This document shows positions 25,600-54,022 of a stretch of 64,000 nucleotides of DNA, one piece after another. A model generated the notes under the pieces. The model did no database searches, was not told where the DNA came from, and was given only the letters and a program-made list of their open reading frames with translations. Origin of the DNA: Syngnathus acus (taxonomy: Eukaryota > Chordata > Actinopteri > Syngnathiformes > Syngnathidae); NCBI RefSeq assembly GCF_901709675.1, contig NC_051092.1:10188491-10252490 (forward strand), written 5' to 3'. Made by a program: the position numbers and the translations under genes. Positions within the stretch are counted from its first letter, which is position 1, and the number at the start of each line of letters is the position of its first letter.

Positions 25600-28500
25600 C
25601 AAATTGTCAATCTAATGAAATAGATTGTCTCTGTCTTCTGTCACTTCCAGCCTCAACTGTCTGATAATCCGTGGATTGACTTTCATTGTTTGTGGACTAG
25701 CATGAGCTCATTAAACCTTTATTTCCTCCCCTAGCAAGCTGGAAAGGTATAAGTACGAGCATTTTCAGGGTCAGGAGTTGTCGATGTGTGACTTTCATCA
25801 TTTAGGCAGGGTTGCCACAGGTAAATCCAAATTATAGTGAAATAAAGAATGAGCTAATTGTCCAATGATTTCATGCTTTATGACCTTTATTTACATTGGT
25901 CATAGATTTGGTGGGTGTTGAGCTTTTGAGTTGTGCTCTTTTTCCCGTTGGCCTTCATTCTCTTTGTCTGGTCTTGTGTTGCATGGATTTCCGTGTCACT
26001 TAATAAAACATCTTTTTTTTCATGTTCCTTGTATCTATCCGTGGTGCTTTTCTTTGTACTGCTAGTGTAAGCATATTTTTGGGGCTTTGGGCGATTAATC
26101 CCTCAAACCTCTAGTTTTCTCAGTTTCCATCTTCCTCAAAGCCGTAACTAAAGTTTGACAGTAGGAACAACAAAAAAGTAACAAAGCCTGGGTCCTAAAT
26201 ATAATTATACAACAAAAGACAACTGGTAAAGCCACAAGGGAAGGAGCTGATTGGCTTACCAAGGAGAGCACATGAGAGTAATAAAACATTGCTGCGGTTC
26301 AATGCCTGTGTTTGATCTAATGATCATTGTTTCATATGACCATTAACATAATGGCAGTAAGGTCAAATCTAATAAAGTAGAAGCCCCCTGAAAGCCAATA
26401 AAAGCATTTATTTATGATTGTCCATGCTTATTGTTTTTTTCAGCTGGTTGTTTGGGAGTTATTTGTCTTAAAATGGAAAACAGTCTCTGCTATGAATAAT
26501 TTTCCAAAAACAATTTTCCCAAATAAAACTCCAACTTGTTGGAGATATCTTTCATGTAGTGTGACAAATCCTTGAGAACCTTGCGACATAGCACCTTCAC
26601 ATTGACGGATAGTTTCACCTTGCAACGACCTTCCTTGGTCGCCATTGTCAACATGACTATTGTTGTTGCCGCTATGATGACAGTTACTGTGTATTCTGTA
26701 GCGTTGACACTTTTTCTGATCCTGCCTCCACCCACAGGTTGATTTGAGTGTTGTAGTCTGATCCATGTGATGATTTCATTCCTCCATCTCTATAATGTTT
26801 CATCACATGCAATTTACACCTCTAAAACATCATAAAATTGTATTTTGACTTTTGTTATCTCGTTGAGTTCGTTATCCATTCTTGATTTTTGCCAATCTGT
26901 TCTTGTGCAAATGGCCCTGATCAATAACAAGCTATGTTGATTGAAGAATTGGTTTATTTTTTAGACTGGAACATGCCAAAAAAGACATTTAGGAAAAGAG
27001 TCATACGCATACTTGTTATGGAATGTCATTAAAAAGATCAGCTAGATGGAGTACGAAGAAGAACAAAAGATTTGAATTATGAAGAGGATAATATGTGTGG
27101 GACCACATCATGAAAACATTAAAATGGAAGAAAATGACAATGAAGATCCAATGACAGGGTGCGATAAAGCAATATCAGTTAAGTGTCAGAATAAAGGTCT
27201 CACATGACGAAAAGGTGAACTATAATAGCAAAATGAAATACCAAGGAATAGAAAATGACCTAAAGAGCTGTAGAAAACAAAGATGTATCAGTTATATCAG
27301 ATTTTTGGAGGTCATACAAAGAATTGGAACAATAGGAGTTTTAACCCTTTATTGAAAGGGATGATTAACATCTAGTTAAAAAGTAGAAATTGGTCCAAAG
27401 ATATGCCACCGCAATTTGCGAATTCATGCTCATCATTTCATGATGCTCAGACAAAAGACAAGTTGCACAATAGTATAGAGCCTGAACAAAGAATTAGGTC
27501 ACACACAGTCCTCAAGGCCTTCATGATCTCCACCCACAACAAAAGAGTTTGAATCAGACATGGAGTAAACATTTTTAAATGCAAACGCTGCAGTCTTCAG
27601 AGAAAGGTTTATAATGGAAATGGCTGAAGCTAATCTTAATGCCAGGAAAGATAGGCTTACCCATGAGACTGTCAATAGTAAATACTCCAGAAGCGAATAC
27701 TGATATAATTGATATTATTGATGTATATGAAAATAGAACAAAAACACAATTGTTAAATGTTGAAAATGTCAAAATACAGTTTTGCGATTTTCTTTATTGT
27801 TCATTTTTTAGGGTGAATTATTGTTTAATTTCTGAGGACCGATTTGCTGGGGAAAATGACTCTCTAAAAGTCAAAATTATATTTCTCACACGAACATGAG
27901 ACCTCCATGAAAATAACGGCTCATGGCCAAGGGGTGAAATCAAAGTGTAGGCGCTGGTGCAGTGTGCACACAGCACTGAAGGCCTGGCAGTGGACGGCCA
28001 TTTGGGGAGTTATAAGAGGCAAGAGGAGGCCCCTGCAGCATCAGTGGGGGAGTGAAGTATGCTTCATCTCTGTGCAGCTAAGTACCGCCCTTGTTTTTCA
28101 CATTAGCATTGTATTGCTGCGTAATTTAGTGATTCCAACCGCTGCGGCGCAGCACATTAGTCGTTGTAAAAGATCAGCAAGTTTGTCATGGGAAATTATC
28201 CTGTCATTTATTTGCTGGGAAAATGATCATTTACTTCATGTAATGTCAAACAGTCATCATCTCTCTATACTCCTGACATTTTATGACATTTTTTGCTACT
28301 ATGTAACAGAAGGTTCATGTGTATCCACTTGTTAGTGATGCAACAGAATAAGTCATTGCATTTCTGCAATTATATCAGATATAGTATGTTAGTAAGGGTA
28401 AGTACAGTTATAAATAACTTGATGATAAATTATATCATTATTGCCTATAATGTACTCTACTTTTATCTGAAAATGTGCCATGGGATTGTTTTGAAGATAT

Positions 28501-28877
28501 GCCTAAGTTTAATACTTGCTTAGAAATGTGTAATTCATATAGCCTAGTGTCAATAACAAAGACCTTTTGTACTAGTAAACAGGACATGTCAAAAGTTGGA
28601 CTCTTCCAACTTCACCTGTGACATTCCAGAGCATGACGCCTCCATTTTTGGCATGTTTTAATTAATTTACCATTGAAATACAACTCCCGTGAGATGATTT
28701 CACAAACTATCTTATAGAAAAGCTTCAATATTGAACAGGATGTGCTACATTCTGCAGCCAAATTTCAAGAGTATCACTGATGAGTGGTACAGTCACCTGA
28801 TTTGGGCAGCAACAGGCAGCATTGGTTCACTCGCCCCTAAGCTATTGTGTAAATGGTTGTTAGTCTTTTATACAGTA
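25600..28877. other. no gene recognised
   Basis: Several 60-140 codon frames occur (for example 27907-28335) but none shows a domain, conserved motif or splice partner. Confidence 0.5.
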
Positions 28878-28982
28878 TGTGTGTGTGTGTGTGTGTGTGT
28901 CGTCTGTCTTACTCAAAGCCAGCTGTGATACACTCCAGCTCCCACACTGAACAGGATAAGTGGTATTGAAAATAGATGGATT
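28878..28982 (+). repeat. (TG)n plus V-SINE 3' tail
   Basis: About 11 TG units followed by agccagctgtgatacactcc, gaacaggataagtggtattg and aaaatagatgga, the family's 3' end. Confidence 0.6.
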
Positions 28983-30055
28983 CTTAAGAATGTTAAACAT
29001 CACTGAGTTTTTTTTTAAAAGATGGGAAGCACAGCAGGGTCGTCGAGTCAAATATCAGTGGAAAAGTCCACAAAGTAGAAAAACACACATTGTTTTAACT
29101 TGACATGTTTTATCAACAATGACTCAGCTAAGACCTGTGTCCTCTTTGTAAAATGACATGACATTTTTGTTGTTGCTGTGTCTAAAAGGCTGCAATCGGG
29201 ACGAATTAAGTCACACAGATATGGTTGTTTCTGGCATATAGTTGGCTCACCAGCTTTGGGTCTTCATTTTCAGTTTCCATCAAGCTGTCCTGTTCCAATG
29301 ACTTGCCAAGATAATGAATATGAATTGATGCTCCAGAATGAATGAGCTATCAGCCTTTATGTTGGCTGAGTGCCTCAAGGAGGATGTCACCTGCAATGAG
29401 GCTTTTTATTGCCCTCCTCTCTCCTGCATACCAAACAAGGCCAACTGGCTCTCGGTACTTGAAGGTTATCTGTTTACGGGTTAAAGGTTTTACATAATAC
29501 CAGCCGGGTGATTATTGTGGTTCAGTAGGGTTCTTTTAGCACTTCTACAGTTACTAAAACTGACAGTTTCGGAGTATAGCTAATGTTGGGTCATTGGCTT
29601 GCAAACAATTCGTTCAAACGGACAAATCTTAAGAGTAAAATAATCACTTCTCGATATTCATTTCAGCCTTGAGTACGTTGGCCAGATATTGAATTGCCGC
29701 ATTCTGTCATTTAAGGGCTTATCGGCGGAGACGTCATCTGAGGTGACTGAGGAAACCAAAATATTGTTTGAGCTCTCATTAGGGCGATGTCTCGTGGAGA
29801 CCAATTCGTCCGGAAGTCACCGTGACATGGTCTCTGCGCCGAATATACACACCAGACCAGTCCACAGGAATAAAGTAGTAGGTTTCCCCTCTCGCTCTAA
29901 AAGTACGCTTTTCTGCCACTTCTCCGAGCACCAATATAGTTGTTTATATCTATTTGTGTGAGTTGCGTGCTAGAAGTACAGACTTGTAAACTCAAAGCAG
30001 CATTATTTTTGCTGTAGAGACAAAATAATAATGTGAATTGCCAAGGAGAAATCAC

Positions 30056-30295
30056 TGAATTCAAGTTTGGGCCGAGGATCCTGCAAGTACAACAAAGACC
30101 AAGATTCCTTTCCACACGAATGGCACAAGACCATGCAAAATTCGGAGCTAACCCCATCGCGTTTACAAGCCGAGATATTTGAGTTAGAAAAGAGGTTAAC
30201 CCGAGGATTTTATTAGGGCATATTCGGGATCCTGCACCCATTTACCTGAATACTGGCAATAATTGGGTTAATGACTGCATGTAAACGTAATGATA
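30056..30295. mobile_element. possible MITE-like repeat
   Basis: Shows aagccgagatatttgagtta, aacccgaggattttat and gggttaatgactgcatgtaa, motifs resembling a common teleost non-autonomous DNA element; the ends are not defined. Confidence 0.3.
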
Positions 30296-31378
30296 GAGAG
30301 CAGACCGAGTGTAAATAGAGGTCCAAGTCTTGTAGATTACTATACTGTATTGTACATTAAGATTGACAAGGTGAGTGCACACAAAACCTTAGGAGGTCTA
30401 CTCACTGTGTACTTTTGATCAATGGAAGTGGGATAAGCGTATCTTAGGACTGAAAGACATCCTGAAATGGTGTTTTAATGCGTAACCTTGGACATATTAA
30501 CAACTTTAAAATGTTTAAAAAGGCCTTTTGCCAAGCACCATTTGGATTATTTATACGCCATGTGCTGAATGATCTACACTGGGACGCAGTTGTTTTACGA
30601 GGTAGAATTTAAAAGGCTTGTTGTACATCAATCTGTATTGTCGTGCTTCACTTTCTCTTTGAGATGGAGATCAACAATGCACATTACACACACAAACAAG
30701 TTGTCATTAAAAACAAAGAAGATTAACAAAAAAAATCATAATATTTAGTCAGTCATTAAAAGAATACTGAAAAAAGATGTATCTATATGGACACTGGCAA
30801 GAATTCTATCAGGCATTTTTTCACTGAATCATACAGAAATCTCTCATATTTTGTGCCTTAGCTTTCATCAGGCCAAATCAGGTCACACGTTAAAAAACTA
30901 CAGACCACGTTGTTAACATTTCTCGAGCCTACATAAAAATTACTTGTCAGTTGTTCTCTAAACGGTTTAATTATCCTCCCTCCCTCCATTAAAATTCCTT
31001 TGTGGTACTATTATGAGCAAATGATCCGATCCAGTTTCTGGGTTCTACAATGGCCCACTTCCAAGCAGAGAATACTGGTGCAGCCGGGTCATTAAATATG
31101 GATCCTCTCCCCTGAGTGTGTCGCTGCTGCATGAACGTTTGGGAGAGATGTGAGGACTAGAAATGAAGAATGGGACCAACGACTGAGCATGTTAAATCTC
31201 TCATTGTTTTCAACTTTTGCTTATTGGTGAACTACAATTGTCTTAGTTTCAACAGTTTATGTTGGTTACTAGTTGTTGTCACACGCTTATCTTAAAACAC
31301 TGTGTACAGCTGTTGCTCATACCTTGTTGAAGATGGAGGAAGAGTGTCCAACATGTAGGCAAGCATGGCAGAGGTAGA

Positions 31379-31460
31379 GAGGTGATAGGCAAGCCAGGAG
31401 AAGGTAGGCAATGGCAGGCAGGCAAGGAGAAGAGTGAGGCGTGGCAGGCAGGCAAGCAGG
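31379..31460. repeat. imperfect GGCAGGCAA-rich repeat
   Basis: Several aggcaagc/ggcaggcagg units over about 80 bases; the minus-strand frames with Leu-Pro-Ala-Cys-His repeats are a by-product. Confidence 0.7.
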
Positions 31461-31634
31461 TGGCACACAGTTGCAGCCAATCCAAATCGTTTGTAATCCA
31501 ACTAAAGCCAAATAATCTGAATATGATGTTTCAACATAAAGAGTTCCAAGAAGTAAACGAAAGTTTATTCTTCAGTGTTCAAAGTTCCTAAATTCCTAAA
31601 TAACTATATCACTACTACCTTCCTTTGTCTAACT

Positions 31635-31724
31635 GAGGCTGACCACTGTGTGGGAGGAGGCATCTTTCAGGTGCCTGATCACAGGTGACTGAAAGATGCC
31701 TCCTCCCACACAGTGGTCAGCCTC
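31635..31724. repeat. perfect 36-bp inverted repeat with 18-base loop
   Basis: 31635-31670 (gaggctgacc ... catctttcag) and 31689-31724 are exact reverse complements over 36 bases, separated by 18 bases. Confidence 0.97.
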
Positions 31725-31751
31725 CAAAGACCAGGTGACCAAAGGCTGTGT

Positions 31752-31842
31752 CAAAATAAAAGTCCATGGCCCAAGGCCAGCCAATCTTAACCAAAGTTCA
31801 AAATAAAAGTCCATGGCCAAAGGCCAGCCATTCTTTACCAAT
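31752..31842. repeat. 47-bp tandem duplication
   Basis: caaaataaaagtccatggcc starts at 31752 and again at 31799, followed in both by aaggccagcca-tctt-acca. It lies just right of the hairpin. Confidence 0.9.
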
Positions 31843-33225
31843 ATTAGAGTTTAAGATAAGGAAACTAAATTGTCTTGTAGGAAAGAAGTATGCACATCTC
31901 TGTCCTGACAATAGCAAAAGCAGTTTACATTTTGTGACAAGCCTTGGAGCGATTGTGTTGCTTTGGCTTACAGTGACTAAATAACCCTTCAGCCTTTTCT
32001 CCTGTACACTGTGAACAGAAGAATAGTCAGAATGCAAAGCCAGTTTCCAAGAAGTGTGAAAGGTATTCTCGTTCAATGGAATGTGTCCAGTGTGGGTTAA
32101 ATGAGATTTCCTGGGAATAGACGTAACGCTGCAAATGCCAGGGATAACCTTTGTTTTGCTATGGCACTGACAATACATAGCACATTGGCTTTAATGAACT
32201 GCGACACATTCTGTTCGTACCTTATCTGTACAAATGTTCAAGTGAAAGCATTTGTGTTAAAATGAAATGGGCGGTGTAGGCCCAATTAAGCTTTGCAGAG
32301 CTGCCGTACTCTCCCCTAAAGATAATGAATCCCTGCCATGCTCTCACGCTCGTGCACTTTAAACACATCTCTGCTATAAACCCTAATCTGACGGAAGCAA
32401 TCAATCGTTAATTCATAGAATATCAGAAGCAAGTTTTGAGCTATAACAAGCAGTGCAATGATAAAAAAAAAGCAAATGAGATACAGCAAACAGAGGTAAA
32501 AGGAATTAACTGAAGAAATCCCAGTGCTTCTTTTGCTCCCTTAAGAAACTGACACTGAGAAAGATAGGACCTCTGCTGACATTGTCAGAAATTCTACTGC
32601 TCGTTAACCAAATATTTAGACTGAGGTGAAAAGTAATCATGCTGACTAAGTAATGAACCAACAGCATGATGAAATATTCTATCACATTCATATGAATGAA
32701 TTGTCAATTAGCAAGTTAGCAAACAAATGCACTGTACATGTCCTTGCATGGGTATATAGAGTAATGTGCTTGTATTATTAAAAAGGCTTAACAGCATGTA
32801 CGATGGCACAAGGTGAGGGCGCCAGAATGGCGCAGTGAGGTACGTTTTGATGCCTTTGCAGCTTTCTGCCTACTCTCACTGCTGAATAATGTAACAAATG
32901 GTGAGTAGTGTGGGTGGGGAAGTGGAATGGCCTCTACTTAAAATAGACTTTAGTCCAATGCAAAAAAAAAAGAAGTGCTTCAGAGACAAAGAAAAATCAG
33001 TACGTCGGTATAGCTGCAGTGGAAGAATAGTTAAAGTGACAGTATGTCATTATCTCACTTTGAACTGTCTGCAAAAATCATTTGAAAGGTACAATGTACA
33101 AAGTTATATAGGCTTTTTACAGCTAATACATGCCTATGACCACTTTATCCCTTACTTTATTGGTCTATAATAATGGTGGACAAACCTGGAAACTTCTTAT
33201 ATGGTATTTGCACTGAAAGTAAATG

Positions 33226-33490
33226 AATTCCATCCATCCATTTTCTGCATTGTTTGTCTTCATTAGTGTGAGCTCAGAGCCCGAGTCTATCGCAGATGTG
33301 TTTGGTTGAGAGGAAGGGCACACTTCAAACTAGTCGCCATGCTGTCTATTGCCGGTCACATATAGACAATGTGGTTTCTAACCCACATCTATGGGCCGTT
33401 TGAAGTATTGAATTAGCCAAACATCCAAGTTACTGGGATTTGGGAGAAACCTGAAAAACCCAGAGAAAACCTATGCAAACTCCCAGAATA
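33226..33490 (-). repeat. V-SINE, head truncated
   Basis: Starts ccatccatccattttctgca and carries gcacacttcaaactagtcgcc, gagaaaacctatgcaaactc in family order; the tRNA-like head is absent. Confidence 0.65.
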
Positions 33491-33579
33491 TTCCAATTCC
33501 AAAGAGAGATTGTTTAGTTTTTGAAAACCCATTAAAGTTAAGATGGGTTAAGTTAAAGTTAAGTCAAAAGACTGCAGAG

Positions 33580-34104
33580 AGAAAATCAGTTAGCAGCTTT
33601 AGGAGGGACTCCCAGACTTCCCTCTCCGCAGCCACTTCGTCCAGCTCATTCCAGGGGATCCCAAGCGTGTTCCAGCGTGTCCTTGGTGGTCCACGGGGTC
33701 TCCTGCTGGTGGGAGATGCCCGGAACACCTCCCCAGGGAGGTGTCCAGGAGGCATCCTGATGAGATGCCTGAGCCACCTCATCTGGCTCCTCTCAACGTG
33801 GAGGAGCAGCGGCTCTATTCCGAGTCTCTCCCGGATGACCGAGCTTCTCACCCTTTCTCTAAGGGAGAGCCCGGACAGCCTGCGGAGGGAACTCATTTTG
33901 GCCGCTTGTATCCAGGATCTCGTTCTTTCTGTCACAACCCATAGCTCGTGACCATAGGTGAGGGGAGGAGCGTAGCTCGACCGGTAAATTGAGTGCTTTG
34001 CCTTTGCTTTGCCAGAGTCCGCATTACAGCCGACGCTGCACCAATCCGCCTGTCAATCTCACGCTCCATCCTGCCCTCGCTCGTGAACAAGACCCCAAGA
34101 TACT
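33580..34104 (-). pseudogene. LINE reverse-transcriptase C-terminal relic
   Basis: The minus strand encodes MTERTRSWIQAAKMSSLRRL, SGLSLRERVRSSVIRERLGI, LHVERSQMRWLRHLIRMPPG and SRRPRGPPRTRW, a C-terminal pattern seen in many teleost LINE polyproteins. Upstream, in a shifted frame, [14 protein letters not shown]-like sequence continues to the GGAT array. Frames are broken, so it is inactive. Confidence 0.75.
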
Positions 34105-34238
34105 GGATGGATGGATGGATGGATGGATGGATGGATGGATGGATGGATGGATGGATGGATGGATGGATGGATGGATGGATGGATGGATGGATGGATGGAT
34201 GGATGGATGGATGGATGGATGGATGGATGGATGGATGG
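34105..34238. repeat. (GGAT)n microsatellite, about 33 units
   Basis: Uninterrupted ggat units directly after the LINE relic. Frames across it are tetranucleotide products. Confidence 0.97.
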
Positions 34239-34265
34239 AGGTAATTGGGTTGGGGGTAGGCGATC

Positions 34266-34415
<150 letters not shown>

Positions 34416-34689
34416 GTGCAACATCAAAATTGTTTTGCAGCTGGGGAAGCAAACCTTGCCTGTCCCCCTAGGCACTATTAACTCACGATCAACTGCTGCA
34501 GACTGGCGCGCATATTTTGTGTCAACTGATTAAAAAAAAAAAAAGACAGGAATGCGTAAAGGATCCTGTTGATGTGCATAGAAGGCGAATGCTATGGCAT
34601 AAGCGTGCCAAGATCAGCCCTCATGTCATCATTAATAGTCGTATTAACAGCCAGAGGGAGCAGTGACTTGGTGTGACAACTTGAAGTAA

Positions 34690-35257
34690 ACTTGAGGAGT
34701 CAGACAGTGACGAGACGTGTGGACTCTGATGCTGAGGGGGACCTGAACGCGTATCAAAGCGCGCACTCATCAGATTTCCGTGCATGTAGTCGGCGGTGGT
34801 GCGTGTGCGTCTGTGTGAGGTAACCGCACTGTTACTATTTTTAGAAGCAACGTTGCGGTGGTGGAATCAATCAAAGTGGGTTGGCATTCACTGTCATGTG
34901 GTGGTGGTGCTGCTGCTGCTCCTTTTAGTGCCTCCCGCACAGCTTCCGTGCACTTGATCATCATGGGACAGGGTATCGCTTGATGTTTTTTCCATCTCAG
35001 CTCAAATTTGTTGGCGTTTCGTCGTGGCAAAGAACACCGGTGGATGCAAACTTTTGCGCCATGGTGGAATCTGCACTACTTCGGGGCAACAACCCGTTGC
35101 TCGCCTTTGGTAGATCGGGTAGTTTTATTCAGTTTCACCACCTGTCAAGAGAACATTGCATTTCGGAATGAAAATGACGAGTGTTGAATGACACATCAGC
35201 GCGGGAGGTGCACGCCGCTTTCTCACCTGTCAAGCGTGAAAAAAACATTTTTTTCTT
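34690..35257 (+). promoter_or_regulatory. prmt8: CpG-enriched presumed promoter and 5' leader of prmt8
   Basis: This stretch contrasts with the AT-rich surroundings: CG dinucleotides are frequent between about 34700 and 35260, and it runs directly into the prmt8 start codon. No TATA box is obvious and the transcription start cannot be placed from sequence. It contains an upstream ATG frame at 35061-35171. The assignment is by position and composition only. Confidence 0.4.
35061..35171 (+). other. candidate upstream ORF in the prmt8 leader (36 codons)
   Basis: ATG in a strong initiation context (gcgccATGG), followed by 36 codons and TGA, ending 86 bases before the prmt8 ATG. It matters only if the transcript starts upstream of 35061, which the sequence does not show. 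No similarity of the peptide is recognised. Confidence 0.3.
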
Positions 35258-50822
<15,565 letters not shown>

Positions 50823-51590
50823 TTTTGCAGGAAACAGGCATTAAAGACACCTGCAAGAAGCAGAGGAAGTCTAGACCCTTCCTGGACCGGTTTCAAATAG
50901 AAGGTGCAATGAGGGCAGAAGGATAGGCCATTGTACAGAGGTGGTGGCCCCACTAACAACTTGCTAAATATGTTGCTAGTCAGGAAGCCATGGGCACAGA
51001 CTGTTAAACAACTTTGAATGTAATAGTGGGCATGGGGATTTTTCTATCTTGTTCAGAGTTAGATTCCTGCTTGGTGAAACGGAGTGATGTATCTGTGTTG
51101 TTTGTTTTTCACCATAACTTGAAACTCATCGGGTAGAGATATATGTCAAATGACTGTAGGGTCCACATTTTGTTCGTAAGATTTTTATTTGATTAGTTTT
51201 GACCCTGTGCTGGCTGTCAGATAAACCATTTGTACTTGTGTCAGTTAAAGCTCAGTAATGGTGAAAAAAAATATCTGAGCTCAAAAGCAGCAGGGCTACT
51301 CTAAATGTGTGTGTTCCGTGAAGGGTATTGTGTTAAATAGTTGGTGTACAGTGCTCATACCTCGCGTCATGGACAGTGTCAAAGGTGAAAGTGTTTCACA
51401 ATCCGTACTGTAATTCTTCTTGTCGTTAGCTGGAAAAGGTATGTTTTATATGTCTGGTATTGTTTGACCTGCTTCGATGTCTACAAGCGTAGTACGTGAT
51501 CCAGTACAAGGGCTGTATAAAAAAATATATGCTTAACAAAATCAGGATGATGCTGTGTAGGTTTGCACCACTGGAAATTACAACTATAAT

Positions 51591-51596
51591 AATAAA
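51591..51596 (+). terminator. candidate polyadenylation signal of prmt8
   Basis: First AATAAA hexamer found downstream of the prmt8 stop, about 770 bases into the presumed 3' UTR and just before the left end of the Tc1/mariner relic. The choice is by position only. Confidence 0.3.
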
Positions 51597-51600
51597 AAGA

Positions 51601-52610
51601 TATTGGCTTGCTAAAGTATTTAGCCCTTTGAACGTTTTGAACTTTTCAGGCTTCAAACAAAGACATTTTTTTAGGGTAAACAATCAATACCATATGGGGA
51701 CACAATTGTGAAGTGGGGCGCAATTCAAATGATATTTTCGACTTTTTAAATATAAACTGAAGTGGGGTGTGCAAAATTATTTAGCTACTATGAGTTAATA
51801 CTTTGTAGAATCCCCTTTTACTGTTATTATAGCTCCGAATATTTTTGGTATATGTCTCTATCAGTTTTGCACATTCCATGAACTGAAATTTTGAACCATT
51901 CTTTCTTTCAAAACAGCTCCAGCTAAAATAGAATAAATGGAGAGCAACAGTTTCAGATTTGACAGATTATTGTATTCAGATCGAGACTTTGAGTTGGTCA
52001 TTCTAATACCAGGATATTTGTAGTTTTTAACTATTCCATCCCATGTCAATTTTGTTTCATGTTTACGATCATTGCTTGTTCGAATGTAAAAAAATATATA
52101 TATATATATATATACGTATATAAAAAAATAAAATTTGCAGTTAGCCGAAATTCTTCAATCTTAGTCTCATCTGATAAGAGCACCTTCTTCCAAATGTTTG
52201 CCAAGTCTTCCTGGTGACTTGGCAAACTTCAAATGAGACTTTTTATGGTTGTCTATGACAAATAACTTTCTTCATTACTTTTCATTTCAATATGATTTCT
52301 TGACGACGCTGTATGAGATTTTTAAAGATGGTGAATTCTTTCGATGTCTTAATCTGTTTTAAAACTTTAAAAATCCTCAGGGAACTTCTGGGACGAAGAG
52401 CAAAGGTGCAAAATAATATTACGTGTCCCAATTTTCAGTTTTTATTTCGAATAGAAAGTTTAAACATTGATTAATTTTGTTCCACTTCACAATTGTTTCC
52501 CATTTAGTGTTGATTCTTTACACAAAAAATCTAATGTTAGCTATATCTTTGTATGAAGCCTGACATGTGGCAAAAGGTCAAGGGGGTGAACACTTTCGCA
52601 AGCCACTGTG
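51601..52610 (-). pseudogene. Tc1/mariner transposon relic
   Basis: Ends ttggcttgctaaagtattta and (inverted) agtggcttgcgaaagtgttc are imperfect terminal inverted repeats of about 55 bp, each followed by caggcttca. The minus strand keeps KVLLSDET, the region of the second catalytic Asp of Tc1 transposases, but the frame is otherwise destroyed. Confidence 0.75.
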
Positions 52611-53209
52611 CGATGAAAAGTCCTTCTAAAGGCCTTTCTTAAATATCGCTCTTGTATTGGATCCTCTATGAAGAGTCTTTTTCCCCTTAATGCCTTTACT
52701 AAGTTCCCAAGTGTTCCTGATTCAATTTCTTGATGCTGCATTTACATGACTTAATTCAAGGTACACTTTAGTTGGTCATGTCAAACCTTTTAGAGTTAAA
52801 CTGTTTCACCCCCCCTGTCACCCAAAAAAATGTGAACCTGGCAATTAGGCAAATCTATTAAAATCTACACATTAGACACTCAACAATAGGCTTTAACTTG
52901 TACTTTGTAGTGAAGATAAGAGAATTTTACGGAATGTGGCTCAGATATTCCGATTAAAGACTTTTTAATGAAAGCCTCAAAAGGCGTGTTGAATATAAAA
53001 TAAGTAATTTAATAAGAAATATGTGATTAATGTTAAAAAGATTGACTTTGTAGCTGTTTTCTGAATGTGAACAGCTCTTGTACTTGAACCCTGTGTACTT
53101 CACAGAATCATGGCTGGGTGCTTCACATAGTCACATAGTAAACATTTAAAGTAATCCTCTATGGCTTAGAATATATTACTTACTGGGAACTTTTGGGAAT
53201 GTCTAGTCC

Positions 53210-53345
53210 AGGGGTGTCAAACTCATTTTTGTCACAGGCCGCATCATAGTCATAGTTTCCTTTGGAGGGCCATTATAACCCTAACCCAAGTCTGGTCTTC
53301 GGAGCCCTTATCCAGCCTGTTTTAGGGGCAGCCCTCCTACGGCAC
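53210..53345. mobile_element. possible hAT-like repeat fragment
   Basis: aggggtgtcaaactcatttt at 53212 resembles the terminus of a widespread hAT-like element; the other end is not evident. Confidence 0.4.
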
Positions 53346-53389
53346 ACCTGATTAAAATGATCAGCTCATCAGCAAGCTTTAGAAAAGTA

Positions 53390-53956
<567 letters not shown>

Positions 53957-54022
53957 TAAATTAAACTCAGTAGACTAATAATAAACTAGCACTTTTTTTC
54001 TGCATATTCTCATTTATTTATT

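Noticed and set aside
26440-26766. Two overlapping minus-strand frames of 81 and 108 codons
   Set aside because: Neither shows a domain, splice partner or consistent composition; likely chance.
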